Source: an uncultured Lachnospiraceae bacterium
GTDB taxonomy: Bacteria; Bacillota; Clostridia; Lachnospirales; Lachnospiraceae
DNA: 31,958 nucleotides
Assembly (NCBI GenBank): GCA_910588295.1
Contig: CAJUQO010000028.1
Coordinates: 11,372 to 43,329 of the forward strand
Direction: 5' to 3'
The notes beneath the pieces are model-generated. The model worked only from the letters and a program-made list of their open reading frames with translations, had not been told where the DNA came from and ran no database searches. Position numbers and translations under genes: made by a program. Of the stretch, positions 7,596 to 15,466 are shown in pieces. Each line of letters opens with the position of its first letter. Positions within the stretch are counted from its first letter, which is position 1.

Positions 7596-8446
7596 TACTG
7601 CTGCACCTCCTTAGAACGCGTTGCTCTTAACTGGATCAACGAGATGGCAATGACCAGCACACAGAAAATAACGGCTTTTGCCTGTCCGTAGCCCTTCCAC
7701 TGCATACCGGAACGGGCGTAAAAGGTCTGATAGATATTCAGCGCCATCATTTCTGTCGCATGACTGGGTTCTCCCCCCGTGAGGGCCAGGTTCTGGTCGA
7801 ACAGCTTGAAAGAGTTGGTCAGTGTCAGAAATACACAGATGGTGATGGAAGACATAACCATCGGTATCTTGATCCGCCACAGAATATCCCATTTTCCCGC
7901 GCCGTCGATTTCCGCCGCTTCAATCAGATCATCAGACACATTCTGTAATCCGGCGATATAAATGATCATCATATAGCCGACCTGCTGCCAGCACATCAGG
8001 ATGATCATGCCCCAGTATCCAGCCGTGCTGTTCAGTGCCAGAAGCGGCTGTCCTAGGATCGCCAGAAGACAGTTGATCAGGATCTGCCAGATGTATCCTA
8101 ACACAATACCGCCGATGAGATTGGGCATAAAAAATACGGTTCGGAATACATTAGTCCCCCTCAGATTCTGTGTCAGCAAAGTGGCCAGCACAAACGCCAA
8201 CACATTGATGGAAACAATGGAAACTATCGCAAAAAGAACCGTAAACTTGAATGAATTCATGAAGGAGGCGTCTGTAAACGCCGCTGTGTAATTGGATATG
8301 CCTACCCAGCTTGCATTATCAACCGTCGTAAATTTGCAAAAGGACAGATACAGTCCCTGTATAAACGGAAGAATAAATCCGATAACAAAAGCGGCAAAAG
8401 TGGGGAGGACAAATATCGGTGCATAACGCTTTAATGCTTTTTCCAT
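7595..8446 (-). CDS. Sugar ABC transporter permease, MalF-like (CUT1)
   Basis: First permease of a CUT1 sugar importer, 283 residues, with an N-terminal membrane segment (PIFVLPTFAAFVIGFILPF) and five further hydrophobic stretches. The EAA loop is DLIEAAEIDGAGKWDILWRI (about 187-206). RBS AGGAGTG precedes the ATG. It is short for MalF, as usual for the Firmicutes CUT1 proteins that lack the large MalF extracellular loop. It lies between its binding protein gene and the partner permease. No ATP-binding subunit is encoded nearby. Confidence 0.94.
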   Translation of the reverse strand: MEKALKRYAPIFVLPTFAAFVIGFILPFIQGLYLSFCKFTTVDNASWVGISNYTAAFTDASFMNSFKFTVLFAIVSIVSINVLAFVLATLLTQNLRGTNVFRTVFFMPNLIGGIVLGYIWQILINCLLAILGQPLLALNSTAGYWGMIILMCWQQVGYMMIIYIAGLQNVSDDLIEAAEIDGAGKWDILWRIKIPMVMSSITICVFLTLTNSFKLFDQNLALTGGEPSHATEMMALNIYQTFYARSGMQWKGYGQAKAVIFCVLVIAISLIQLRATRSKEVQQ

Positions 8447-8464
8447 AGTCTCACTCCTGATTTT

Positions 8465-8500
8465 TTATAAAAGAAGACAGGCAGGTACCCGCCTGTCTTC
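8465..8500 (-). terminator. Internal hairpin/terminator between binding protein and permeases
   Basis: A 10-bp perfect stem GAAGACAGGC/GCCTGTCTTC (8473-8482 and 8491-8500) with an 8-nt loop is followed on the minus strand by TTTTATAAAAAA. It lies between the solute-binding gene and the permease genes. In transport operons such hairpins usually act as partial terminators or protect the upstream message, giving an excess of binding protein over permeases. Role inferred. Confidence 0.7.
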
Positions 8501-8516
8501 CATAAATCCGTGTCCT

Positions 8517-9917
8517 TTATCCCTGATGGGCAAGCTCATACTCTGTCGTCCATCCGTCCACAAAGGCTGATTTCACTGCTTCCCAGTTATCATCTGTCTG
8601 ATCCGCAGCATAAGCGGTCAGTGCGGAACCGACGCCGTTTTTCCACTCCTCAGAGGGAATCATGGAGAAGAACCACGCGATGGGGGTCTTGCCGGCCGCT
8701 GTCATCTCCGCATCCTGCTTCACGAACAGGTTGGATGTCTCGATGGCGCTCTTGAAGGGGATAACAAATCCCATATCCTGTCCCATGCTTGTTGTGCCCG
8801 CCTCAGAGGTTACGCACCAGTACATGAAATCAAGAGTCGCCTGGATATCCGCTTCATCTGCCTCTTTATTGACGCACCAGAAATTCTCTGTACCTGTGCA
8901 CAGACCCTGGCTGGCCTCATCGCCTATGCCGACATAGATCGGAATCATGGCCAGATCATCATCTGTAAATCCGCCGTCACCGGTCAGATTGCCATACTCC
9001 CAGGAACCATTCTGGAAAAATACCGCTTCCTTGTTCAGGAATTCATTTCTCGAATCATCGCCGGTCTTCGCGGCAAGCTCGGAGGGATCGCAGGTGCTGT
9101 TATTGATATACAGATTCCATATCTGGCGATAGTTGTCGAGATATGTCCCCTGGACAGACTCGGGCAGGGCGCTGCCGGCATCCTGTGCCTCAAAATAAAT
9201 CGGAAGGTTGGCAAGGTGAGTCTTGTAACGCCAGTCGGAAGATCCGTCCATACCTGCGGAGGTAAACGCCGTAAATCCGAGTTCGCCGGAACGGCCGGAG
9301 ATATCTTCCGCCACTTTTTTCAGATCCTCAAAGGACTGGATATCTTCTACTTTATATCCGGCCTGCTCCAGAAGGGTTACATTGGTAATAATGCCGTAGG
9401 ACTCAACCACGTAAGCGATACCTGCTACTGCGTCCCCGTCTTTCAGCGCATGCCCCTCGCTGGTCAGCTCTTTATAAACATCGCTGCCGGACAGATCATA
9501 GCAATAATCCTTCCAGTTCGCCAGACCCACCGGACCGTTTACCTGGAACAGCGTGGGAGCACCGCTCTTTCCCATCTCACTCATCAGAGTAGTCTCATAC
9601 TCTCCGGATGCCGCCGTAACGACTGTGACCGGTACGCCCGTCTCTTCTGTATATGCCTTTGCGAGATCCTGCCACTGGGGATCCTGCTCCGGTTTGAAAT
9701 TCAGATAGTACACAGAACCGCCGGAAGCGTCGGCTTTGCCGCTGTCGGATGCTTCTCCGGCTGATTCGGCGGCGCTGCTGCCTGCATCACCGGCAGCGCT
9801 TCCCGTTGAACCGCTATCTGAACTGCTTCCTCCGTTGCCACCGCAGCCGGTCATGAATGCAGCCGCTGCCATCATTACTGCCATACCAAGGGCTAACCAT
9901 CTTTTTTTATTTTTCAT
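8517..9917 (-). CDS. Extracellular sugar-binding lipoprotein (family 1 solute-binding protein)
   Basis: Lipoprotein of 466 residues that captures the sugar outside the cell and hands it to the permeases encoded downstream. The signal peptide MKNKKRWLALGMAVMMAAAAFMTG ends in a lipobox with Cys25, then a Ser/Gly/Ala-rich spacer to about residue 66 tethers the domain. The mature part begins VYYLNFKPEQDPQWQDLAKAYTEETG, the standard opening of cluster-B type sugar-binding proteins. RBS GAGGGA is close to the ATG. It is first in its operon, behind an AT-rich region with a perfect palindrome. The ligand is not identifiable from sequence. Confidence 0.94.
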   Translation of the reverse strand: MKNKKRWLALGMAVMMAAAAFMTGCGGNGGSSSDSGSTGSAAGDAGSSAAESAGEASDSGKADASGGSVYYLNFKPEQDPQWQDLAKAYTEETGVPVTVVTAASGEYETTLMSEMGKSGAPTLFQVNGPVGLANWKDYCYDLSGSDVYKELTSEGHALKDGDAVAGIAYVVESYGIITNVTLLEQAGYKVEDIQSFEDLKKVAEDISGRSGELGFTAFTSAGMDGSSDWRYKTHLANLPIYFEAQDAGSALPESVQGTYLDNYRQIWNLYINNSTCDPSELAAKTGDDSRNEFLNKEAVFFQNGSWEYGNLTGDGGFTDDDLAMIPIYVGIGDEASQGLCTGTENFWCVNKEADEADIQATLDFMYWCVTSEAGTTSMGQDMGFVIPFKSAIETSNLFVKQDAEMTAAGKTPIAWFFSMIPSEEWKNGVGSALTAYAADQTDDNWEAVKSAFVDGWTTEYELAHQG

Positions 9918-9967
9918 ATGTTCCCTCTTTTCTGAAATCTAAAACTATATATTTTCTTTATCATCTC

Positions 9968-9981
9968 GAAAACCGGTTTTC
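9968..9981. promoter_or_regulatory. Perfect palindrome, candidate LacI-family operator
   Basis: GAAAACCGGTTTTC is a perfect 14-bp palindrome with a CCGG centre, 51 bp upstream of the start of the binding-protein gene. Its symmetry and central CG are typical of LacI/GalR operators, and the operon ends in a LacI-family repressor gene. On the minus strand a possible promoter would use TTTCGA overlapping its edge and TATAGT 16 bp further on. Inference from position and symmetry. Confidence 0.6.
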
Positions 9982-10075
9982 TTTTCGATAGTCTTATCTT
10001 ACCAGCAAAAAGGAAATTCATATAACAATTACAAAACATGATTTATTAAAAAAAATACTTTTTCTTCCGCCTTTC

Positions 10076-11386
10076 TTATTGTTCTTCCCTGAACTGCCGG
10101 ATGCTTTCATCCGCCATCTGCACAAATTCATTCGCGGAAATCTTCCCGCTGATAAGCTCCGGCAGGGTCTGCCCCAAGACTTCCTCCTGAAAAATAGAAT
10201 TCCATTTCACCTGATAATTGGGGACAATCTGCGGTTCATTCTGATAGGCCCTGATATAATCTCCCTCCGCCGTGGAGGATAACTGTGCCATGCTCCGGGA
10301 GAACAGTTCATCCTTTTCCTGTTTATTTAATGCCGTCCTGAATTTAAAAAAGGCCAAAACCGCCTCTTTGACGTCCTCCCCGTAGGCGGAAACCAGGGAC
10401 CAGCCGAAAGTCTCCGGTGATGATATCAGTTTGTTTCCCGGGAATGCGGAAAACCGCACCTTCTCTTTCCAGCCGTCCGGGATCTGATCCATCATCCAGT
10501 AACCGTTCGGGATCATTGCCGCCCCCCCGGAAAAAAAGTTGTTGTACGCCACGTCAAAGTCATTGTGTATGGCATCCTCTGTCGTGTAGAGGAACAGCCG
10601 CTGTAATGTCTCCGCCAGATGCAGCCCATTTTCATTTTGGTAGCTTTCCGGGTACAACTCTTTCATAAATTCCATGCCCTCCCGGGTGTCGGCAAGCTCC
10701 GCCGTGGCCAGGAGCATGGGAGCCCAGGCTGTTCCGTCCGTATGGAGCGCCAGAGGCGTAATGCCCTGCGCCATGAGCTGGTCACAGCATTCCCAGAATT
10801 CTTCCCATGTCTCCGGAAATTCCTGAATGCCCGCCCTGGCAAACAACTCCTCGTTCCAGAATATACCCGAGCAGGAAAAAGCCGCCGTGCTCAGGGGCGC
10901 CAGATAAATTTTCCCGTCCGGCTCACTGCAGCCCTCCAGCACAACGGGTTCTATCAGGTTTTTCCACTCCTCGTCGCCATAGATATAGGGTGAAAGATCC
11001 TCGATCCTTTTTTCGGTGATCATCATCTGATAAAAAGAGGGAAGCATACGCAAGTCTGTAATAACTGCGGGGAGCTTATCCGTCACGTTTTGGCGTTTCA
11101 GGTTCTGCCGGTAATCATTCTCCGTTTCCATAATCCACTCCACGTCGGCTTCACACACCCCCTTATACGCTTCATTAAATTCCTCTACCACCTTTTCTTC
11201 ATTTTTCTTTCCGGTAGAGGAGTCAACGATGAAAGTAATGGGAATTTTCACAGGCGCCGTTACCGTATCCTCTTTTCCCTCCTGGCTGTTCTGGCACCCA
11301 AAGAGGCATATGCCTGCAAGCAGTACTGCCGTGCTTCGGATCATCATTTCCCCGAAACGCCTTGTCTTCCTTTTTTTATTCCTCAT
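10076..11386 (-). CDS. Solute-binding lipoprotein linked to the two-component system
   Basis: Family 1 extracellular solute-binding lipoprotein, 436 residues. The signal peptide is long and basic (MRNKKRKTRR...) with hydrophobic core and lipobox ending at Cys31 (CLFGC). The body begins PITFIVDSSTGKKNEEKVVEEFNEAYKG and has the hinge-type segments typical of sugar-binding proteins (GIFWNEELFARAGI, ETWEEFWECCDQLMAQGITPLAL). I chose the ATG at 11386; a TTG six bases upstream is also possible. The start overlaps the end of the histidine kinase gene by 11 bp, so it is translated as part of the kinase operon, separate from the transporter's own binding protein. It may present ligand to the kinase rather than to the permeases. 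Confidence 0.88.
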   Translation of the reverse strand: MRNKKRKTRRFGEMMIRSTAVLLAGICLFGCQNSQEGKEDTVTAPVKIPITFIVDSSTGKKNEEKVVEEFNEAYKGVCEADVEWIMETENDYRQNLKRQNVTDKLPAVITDLRMLPSFYQMMITEKRIEDLSPYIYGDEEWKNLIEPVVLEGCSEPDGKIYLAPLSTAAFSCSGIFWNEELFARAGIQEFPETWEEFWECCDQLMAQGITPLALHTDGTAWAPMLLATAELADTREGMEFMKELYPESYQNENGLHLAETLQRLFLYTTEDAIHNDFDVAYNNFFSGGAAMIPNGYWMMDQIPDGWKEKVRFSAFPGNKLISSPETFGWSLVSAYGEDVKEAVLAFFKFRTALNKQEKDELFSRSMAQLSSTAEGDYIRAYQNEPQIVPNYQVKWNSIFQEEVLGQTLPELISGKISANEFVQMADESIRQFREEQ

Positions 11387-13166
11387 GGACAACCATCCTT
11401 TCCTCCGGAATTCGGATCACGCATTCTGTACCATCTTCTTGGGCATGACAGAAAAAATGAATGCCGTTTCCATATTTCAGACGCAGCCTTGTCACAATAT
11501 TTACAGTTCCATAGCCATGCGTCTGGTCGGGAAACACTTTTTTCATCTGTGAAAAAGGCATATCCGCCAGCCGGTTTAAACGCTCCGCCATCTCCGTCCG
11601 GATGGGCGTGCCGTTATTGCGGACGCAGAAAACCACATCTGTGTCCTCGCTGTATACCTCAATCCGGATCACTCCGCCCTCGAATATACTGCAAAAGCCA
11701 TATTTAAACGCATTTTCCACAAGGGGCTGCAAGATCAGTTTGAGAACATATGTTTGCGAGGCGTCAACCCGGCAGATGATCTCATATTGAAACAGTCTTT
11801 CGTTACGAATATGCTGGATCTCCAGGTAGTTTCTTACGTTTTCCAGCTCATCCTCCACAGTCACAATATCGCAGCCCTTGCTGAGTGACAGACGCAGGTA
11901 TTTGGACAGAGCCTGGATCATCTGCATGGCCGCTTCCTCCCTGTGCATCCTGGCAAGCATATAGATCGTATCTAGTGTATTATATAAGAAATGGGGATTG
12001 ATCTGGCTGATCAGCATATTCAGCTCACTGGTCCGCAGCGACTTTTCCTGCTCTTTGATCTCGGACAGAAGCTTTTCGATATTGCTCAGCATCTCATTGT
12101 AGGACTGACCGATCTGATCCAGCTCTGTATGGGTGTGCAGCTCGATCATCCGACTGAAATCCTGCCCGTCAAACCCCGTCATGGTTTCTGTGATCATCTG
12201 GATCGGCCTGGTGAAACGGCGGGAAAAATAAAGGCTCAGAGCTGCAGCCGCAGCCACCACAAATAGATAAATTCCCGAAAGGACAAGGATGATCCGGCCG
12301 GCGCCGCTGTTCAATACAATGTCCGGGACAAAAGTAAAAATAAGCAACCCTCCGGCGGCCTGACGATAGACCGACAGGACTCCTTCCGGCGTCCGTTTTC
12401 CTTCCCATATCATTCCTGTGCTGTCTCCCGCCGGCAGCAGCTTTCGTATGCTGTCCAGAGACTGATCAGGCATCTCGTAACCCTCCGGGCTCCATAAAGC
12501 GCATATTTGTCCCGAACTGTCCAATATACCCGCCACACAGCCCTCTGAGATACTGTTTCTTCCGCCTATACCCCTTTCCAGAAAACTCTCGCTCATCTTA
12601 AAAAAGAGCATCCCCGGCTCGTGGGCATACTCCATACTCCTGACGTAACGGCCGATAAAAAGAGCATCCTGACCGGAGCCAAACAGTGTATCTTTCGCCC
12701 AAAACCATCTTGTTTCGGCATAAGTGCCGTCCAAATACTTTTCCAGCCCGCTTTTTTCAAAATCCGCGTAGGATATGGTGGAATAAAAACGCGTATACAC
12801 ATGATTCTTATTATCGACATAACAATAATCTGCCACCTGATCCAAGTCAATATAGGTAAAGTATTTGCTCAGCGTACTTCTGGCCAGTTCATCCAGGGGC
12901 CTGGCTTTCAGGCTTTCCTGAATATTATCATTGAAAATACATTCCGCCGTCACCTCATCGCTTTTCTGATACAGGTTGTCCAGCGAAAGCCCCATTTTCT
13001 CCGTCATGAACTCATGCTTGTCGATAAGAGCCTCCGTCATGCTCCCTCTGACATATATCCAGACACCGAAACTTGACAGGAGGAGCGCCAAAAGCAGAAG
13101 AATGACCATATGTATCAAATATTTTTTCTGGATTCCCGATTTCATCATTCTTCTGTCAGACCTCAT
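11376..13166 (-). CDS. YesM-like sensor histidine kinase
   Basis: Membrane sensor kinase of 596 residues. TM1 is at about 17-39, then an extracellular Cache-like sensor domain (about 40-285), TM2 near 288-312, a HAMP linker beginning SRRFTRPIQMITETM, and a His_kinase domain with the phospho-acceptor His392 in QINPHFLYNT. The ATPase domain has N box QPLVENAFKYGF and G box HGYGTVNI. This is the standard layout of kinases that sense carbohydrates and pair with AraC-type regulators. I took the ATG at 13166 (MRSDRRMMKSG), with AGGAAAG upstream, overlapping the regulator gene by 11 bp; upstream in-frame codons lie inside the regulator gene. Confidence 0.93.
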   Translation of the reverse strand: MRSDRRMMKSGIQKKYLIHMVILLLLALLLSSFGVWIYVRGSMTEALIDKHEFMTEKMGLSLDNLYQKSDEVTAECIFNDNIQESLKARPLDELARSTLSKYFTYIDLDQVADYCYVDNKNHVYTRFYSTISYADFEKSGLEKYLDGTYAETRWFWAKDTLFGSGQDALFIGRYVRSMEYAHEPGMLFFKMSESFLERGIGGRNSISEGCVAGILDSSGQICALWSPEGYEMPDQSLDSIRKLLPAGDSTGMIWEGKRTPEGVLSVYRQAAGGLLIFTFVPDIVLNSGAGRIILVLSGIYLFVVAAAAALSLYFSRRFTRPIQMITETMTGFDGQDFSRMIELHTHTELDQIGQSYNEMLSNIEKLLSEIKEQEKSLRTSELNMLISQINPHFLYNTLDTIYMLARMHREEAAMQMIQALSKYLRLSLSKGCDIVTVEDELENVRNYLEIQHIRNERLFQYEIICRVDASQTYVLKLILQPLVENAFKYGFCSIFEGGVIRIEVYSEDTDVVFCVRNNGTPIRTEMAERLNRLADMPFSQMKKVFPDQTHGYGTVNIVTRLRLKYGNGIHFFCHAQEDGTECVIRIPEERMVVHEE

Positions 13167-14748
13167 AGTCTTTCCTGTATTCACTGGGAAGCTTCCCGGT
13201 ATACTGTTTAAATAGATGGGAAAAATACGAAGGATTGCCAATGCCCACCCGTTCGCATATGGCACCGACGCTCCGGTTTCCCTCTTCTAAAAGCCGTTTT
13301 GCCTTCTCCATGCGCTGCTGAAGGAGATATTTTTTAAATGTCATGTGAAACGTATTTTTAAACACCCGTCCAAAATACACTGGGTTCAGGTAAACACAAG
13401 CAGCCACCGACACAATGGACAGCTCCTCGTCATCCAGATGGGCATCAATATAGGCTACTGCATCGGCCATATATTCTTTGAAAAATTTCAGCTCATCCTT
13501 TCCCGTATCCTGCGTTCTCGCATCAATAACACTCTGCAAAATTTTATAGCACACATCCACAGCCCTCGACGCGTGCAGGTTCTGGAGATTAGAATAATAA
13601 TTTTCAAATTTCTGTCTGAGCTCATCTGTCATACCATAAGATTTTTCGATCATGAGCTCTGCTTTCAACATGAGCTTATGTATATAATGACGCTGCAGTT
13701 CTTCTTCCCGGGGAAGCTGATAAATGAAATGGATAAAGGATTCCTTGAGCTTTTGTGTGTCATTTTTCCTGACGGCATTAATGACCAGAATTTCCGCATC
13801 CCCGGAATAAGCCTGGTCCGGATCTTCATCAATTTCTTCCGGAAGGGTAAACGCGCTGGCGCCGGACATGCTCGCCAGGTCAAACAGCTTCCGCCCCTCC
13901 TCATAACACTTCTGTATACCTGCAATCCCCCTGTAAGGCTTGGAAATGGAAGCGACGGTCTCACACTTTTCCTTCACCTTCATATGCTCCAGAATATTCT
14001 TCATTTCCTTTACGACGTCATTTTCTTTTGCCCTGATAATAAAGACATGGCATCCCTCTCCATCCTCAAAATCCCAGCAGAAATATTTCCCCTGTACATG
14101 TTCCGCCAGATATTTCAGCATGGAAAAGCGGGACGCCTCATATTCCAGCAGATTTGTGATCTTATAGGTGAGATCAATGCCCACGCACACGGCGATAAAA
14201 CGGTCGCCTTCTTCAAAAATACCACTGATTGTGGAAAATACTTCTGCCATCTTTTCTTCCGGAATCTGGCCGCGGGCATATTTTTGCACAATCACATTCA
14301 GAAAACTGGTGTCGTCTTTTAGGAGCAGCTTCTCCCAGCTTTCATATTTTGCCTCATTTTTGAGCTGATCCATACAGGTGCGGTAGGCTCCCTGCATCGT
14401 CTCCTGCAGCTTCTCGTCCTCAACAGGTTTCAAAATATAGGCGAACGCACCCAGATCACAGGCCGCCTGGGCATACTCAAAATCCCGGTATGCACTCAGC
14501 ACAATAAACAGGCAGCCCATGCCGGATTTCTGTATCTCTTCCATGACCATAATCCCTGTCACTTTCTTCATACGGATATCCGTCAGCACCACATGGGGAC
14601 TTACCCTTTTGATGACTTCGATCGCTTCCTCCCCGCTTTGGGCCGTTCCGACAACCTCAAACCCCATGCTGTTCCAGTCATAGGTATTGTGAAGCCCTTC
14701 CAGCAAAATAGGCTCATCATCCACGATTACCAGCTTTAGCAATTCCAT
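13156..14748 (-). CDS. YesN-like response regulator with AraC DNA-binding domain
   Basis: Response regulator of 530 residues. The receiver domain (about 1-120) has the acidic pair Asp10-Asp11, phospho-acceptor Asp57 in VVLTDIRM and Lys in YILKPVED. A long middle region (about 125-420) is followed by an AraC/XylS double helix-turn-helix (about 430-528), with LSIVSVAACVYLNPVYFGRVFK and VGIGNPSYFSHLFKQYTGKLPSEYR. It is first in an operon with the kinase and a binding lipoprotein and probably activates the adjacent sugar transporter. I chose the ATG at 14748 (MELLKLVIVDDEP), with GGAAGAG upstream; a longer frame adds 23 residues without homology. Confidence 0.94.
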   Translation of the reverse strand: MELLKLVIVDDEPILLEGLHNTYDWNSMGFEVVGTAQSGEEAIEVIKRVSPHVVLTDIRMKKVTGIMVMEEIQKSGMGCLFIVLSAYRDFEYAQAACDLGAFAYILKPVEDEKLQETMQGAYRTCMDQLKNEAKYESWEKLLLKDDTSFLNVIVQKYARGQIPEEKMAEVFSTISGIFEEGDRFIAVCVGIDLTYKITNLLEYEASRFSMLKYLAEHVQGKYFCWDFEDGEGCHVFIIRAKENDVVKEMKNILEHMKVKEKCETVASISKPYRGIAGIQKCYEEGRKLFDLASMSGASAFTLPEEIDEDPDQAYSGDAEILVINAVRKNDTQKLKESFIHFIYQLPREEELQRHYIHKLMLKAELMIEKSYGMTDELRQKFENYYSNLQNLHASRAVDVCYKILQSVIDARTQDTGKDELKFFKEYMADAVAYIDAHLDDEELSIVSVAACVYLNPVYFGRVFKNTFHMTFKKYLLQQRMEKAKRLLEEGNRSVGAICERVGIGNPSYFSHLFKQYTGKLPSEYRKDYEV

Positions 14749-14809
14749 ACTTTCTCTTCCGTCCAAATAAAAATTACCGCTCCGAGGCGGCCGCGCCATA
14801 CTGTAAAAT

Positions 14810-14845
14810 AGTATCATAGTTTATGGCGATCATGCAAGATGATAC
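14810..14845 (-). promoter_or_regulatory. Possible promoter of the regulator/kinase operon with inverted repeat
   Basis: On the minus strand TTGCAT (14832-14837) and GATACT (14810-14815) are 16 bp apart, a weak sigma-A match. A 7-bp inverted repeat, GTATCAT (14811-14817) and ATGATAC (14839-14845), flanks the -35 and overlaps the -10, centre to centre 28 bp. It could be a binding site for a dimeric regulator. Confidence 0.35.
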
Positions 14846-14877
14846 CTGAGCTGCTTTTGTGCATCATCCCAATCAGG

Positions 14878-14906
14878 TTACAGTTCAGCCGGCAGCTGAA
14901 CTGTAA
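14878..14906. repeat. Intergenic palindrome, copy 2
   Basis: A perfect 11-bp inverted repeat, TTACAGTTCAG / CTGAACTGTAA, with a 7-base spacer CCGGCAG. Arms differ from the copy at 4165-4193 only in the outer bases, with compensating changes that keep pairing. It sits between the regulator promoter and a small doubtful ORF. Confidence 0.75.
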
Positions 14907-14929
14907 CGGAATCTGTCCTTCTGCTTCTC

Positions 14930-15151
14930 TCAATACTCCAAACGGCACAGACTGTCCTGATCGTCCTTAGGCATGCCGTCATAAAGGAGTACCGGACTCT
15001 GATCAGGTTTTAGCCCATATGTCCGCAGATATTCTGCGAGGCTGTTTTCCTCCGCCTCCGTCCGCACATACCCATCTGGCGTCGGTGATGCAGCCGCCGA
15101 AGAAGCTTCCTCTCCGCTGCAGATCTTATATCCGGACTTTCTGCTTATCAA
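14930..15151 (-). pseudogene. Possible remnant of a small lipoprotein gene
   Basis: A 73-residue frame starting at TTG. I do not recognise it. The segment ICSGEEASSAAASPTPDGYVRTE looks like the stretch just after a lipobox Cys, with a Ser/Ala/Pro linker, but no signal peptide precedes it. The rest, LAEYLRTYGLKPDQSPVLLYDG, has normal protein-like composition. A TATAAT lies just upstream of the TTG, but there is no ribosome binding site. It may be the 3' end of a decayed lipoprotein gene, a real small protein, or chance. Confidence 0.3.
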
Positions 15152-15466
15152 TTATATCGCAATTATTCAGTTTCTCATAGTATTTTCCGCAGACTGCAGC
15201 CGGCATATCCGATTCTTTTTGGCAAAAACAGGATAGGATCGCTGTTTACGGCAATAATGCAAATAAACCGTAACTGTTTTGCACTCCTGAATCATATTCT
15301 TACGGTCCCAACAACACACCGGATGCGTCCCTTGGGAAGTACTTCGACCTATGCTGAACAATTATAAGAAACCATCATTTTTGCCATAATAGTATTATGT
15401 AAACATCATATGGATATTTACATGAATAGACTGTTATGAAACCGCATCAGGAAAGGGGTTTAACCA
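15152..15466. other. Intergenic region upstream of glgP
   Basis: About 315 bp with no convincing gene. A 64-residue minus-strand frame here has no ribosome binding site and an unusual composition and is not accepted. The last 100 bp are AT-rich and should hold the glgP promoter, but no pair of good hexamers at normal spacing stands out (CATAAT at 15385-15390 is the best -10). Confidence 0.5.
15397..15423. promoter_or_regulatory. Near-perfect inverted repeat upstream of glgP, candidate operator
   Basis: ATGTAAACAT and ATATTTACAT (15397-15406 and 15414-15423) form 10-bp arms with one mismatch around CATATGG. The element is 44 bp upstream of the glgP start codon, where a repressor could act. 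Symmetry and placement suggest an operator; the regulator is unknown. Confidence 0.4.

Noticed and set aside
12621..14322. Long plus-strand frames opposite the kinase and regulator genes
   Set aside because: Shadow frames of the YesM/YesN-like genes; composition and lack of start signals do not support coding.
15167..15361. 64-residue minus-strand frame upstream of glgP
   Set aside because: No ribosome binding site, rich in Cys and Arg without pattern, and no recognisable domain.
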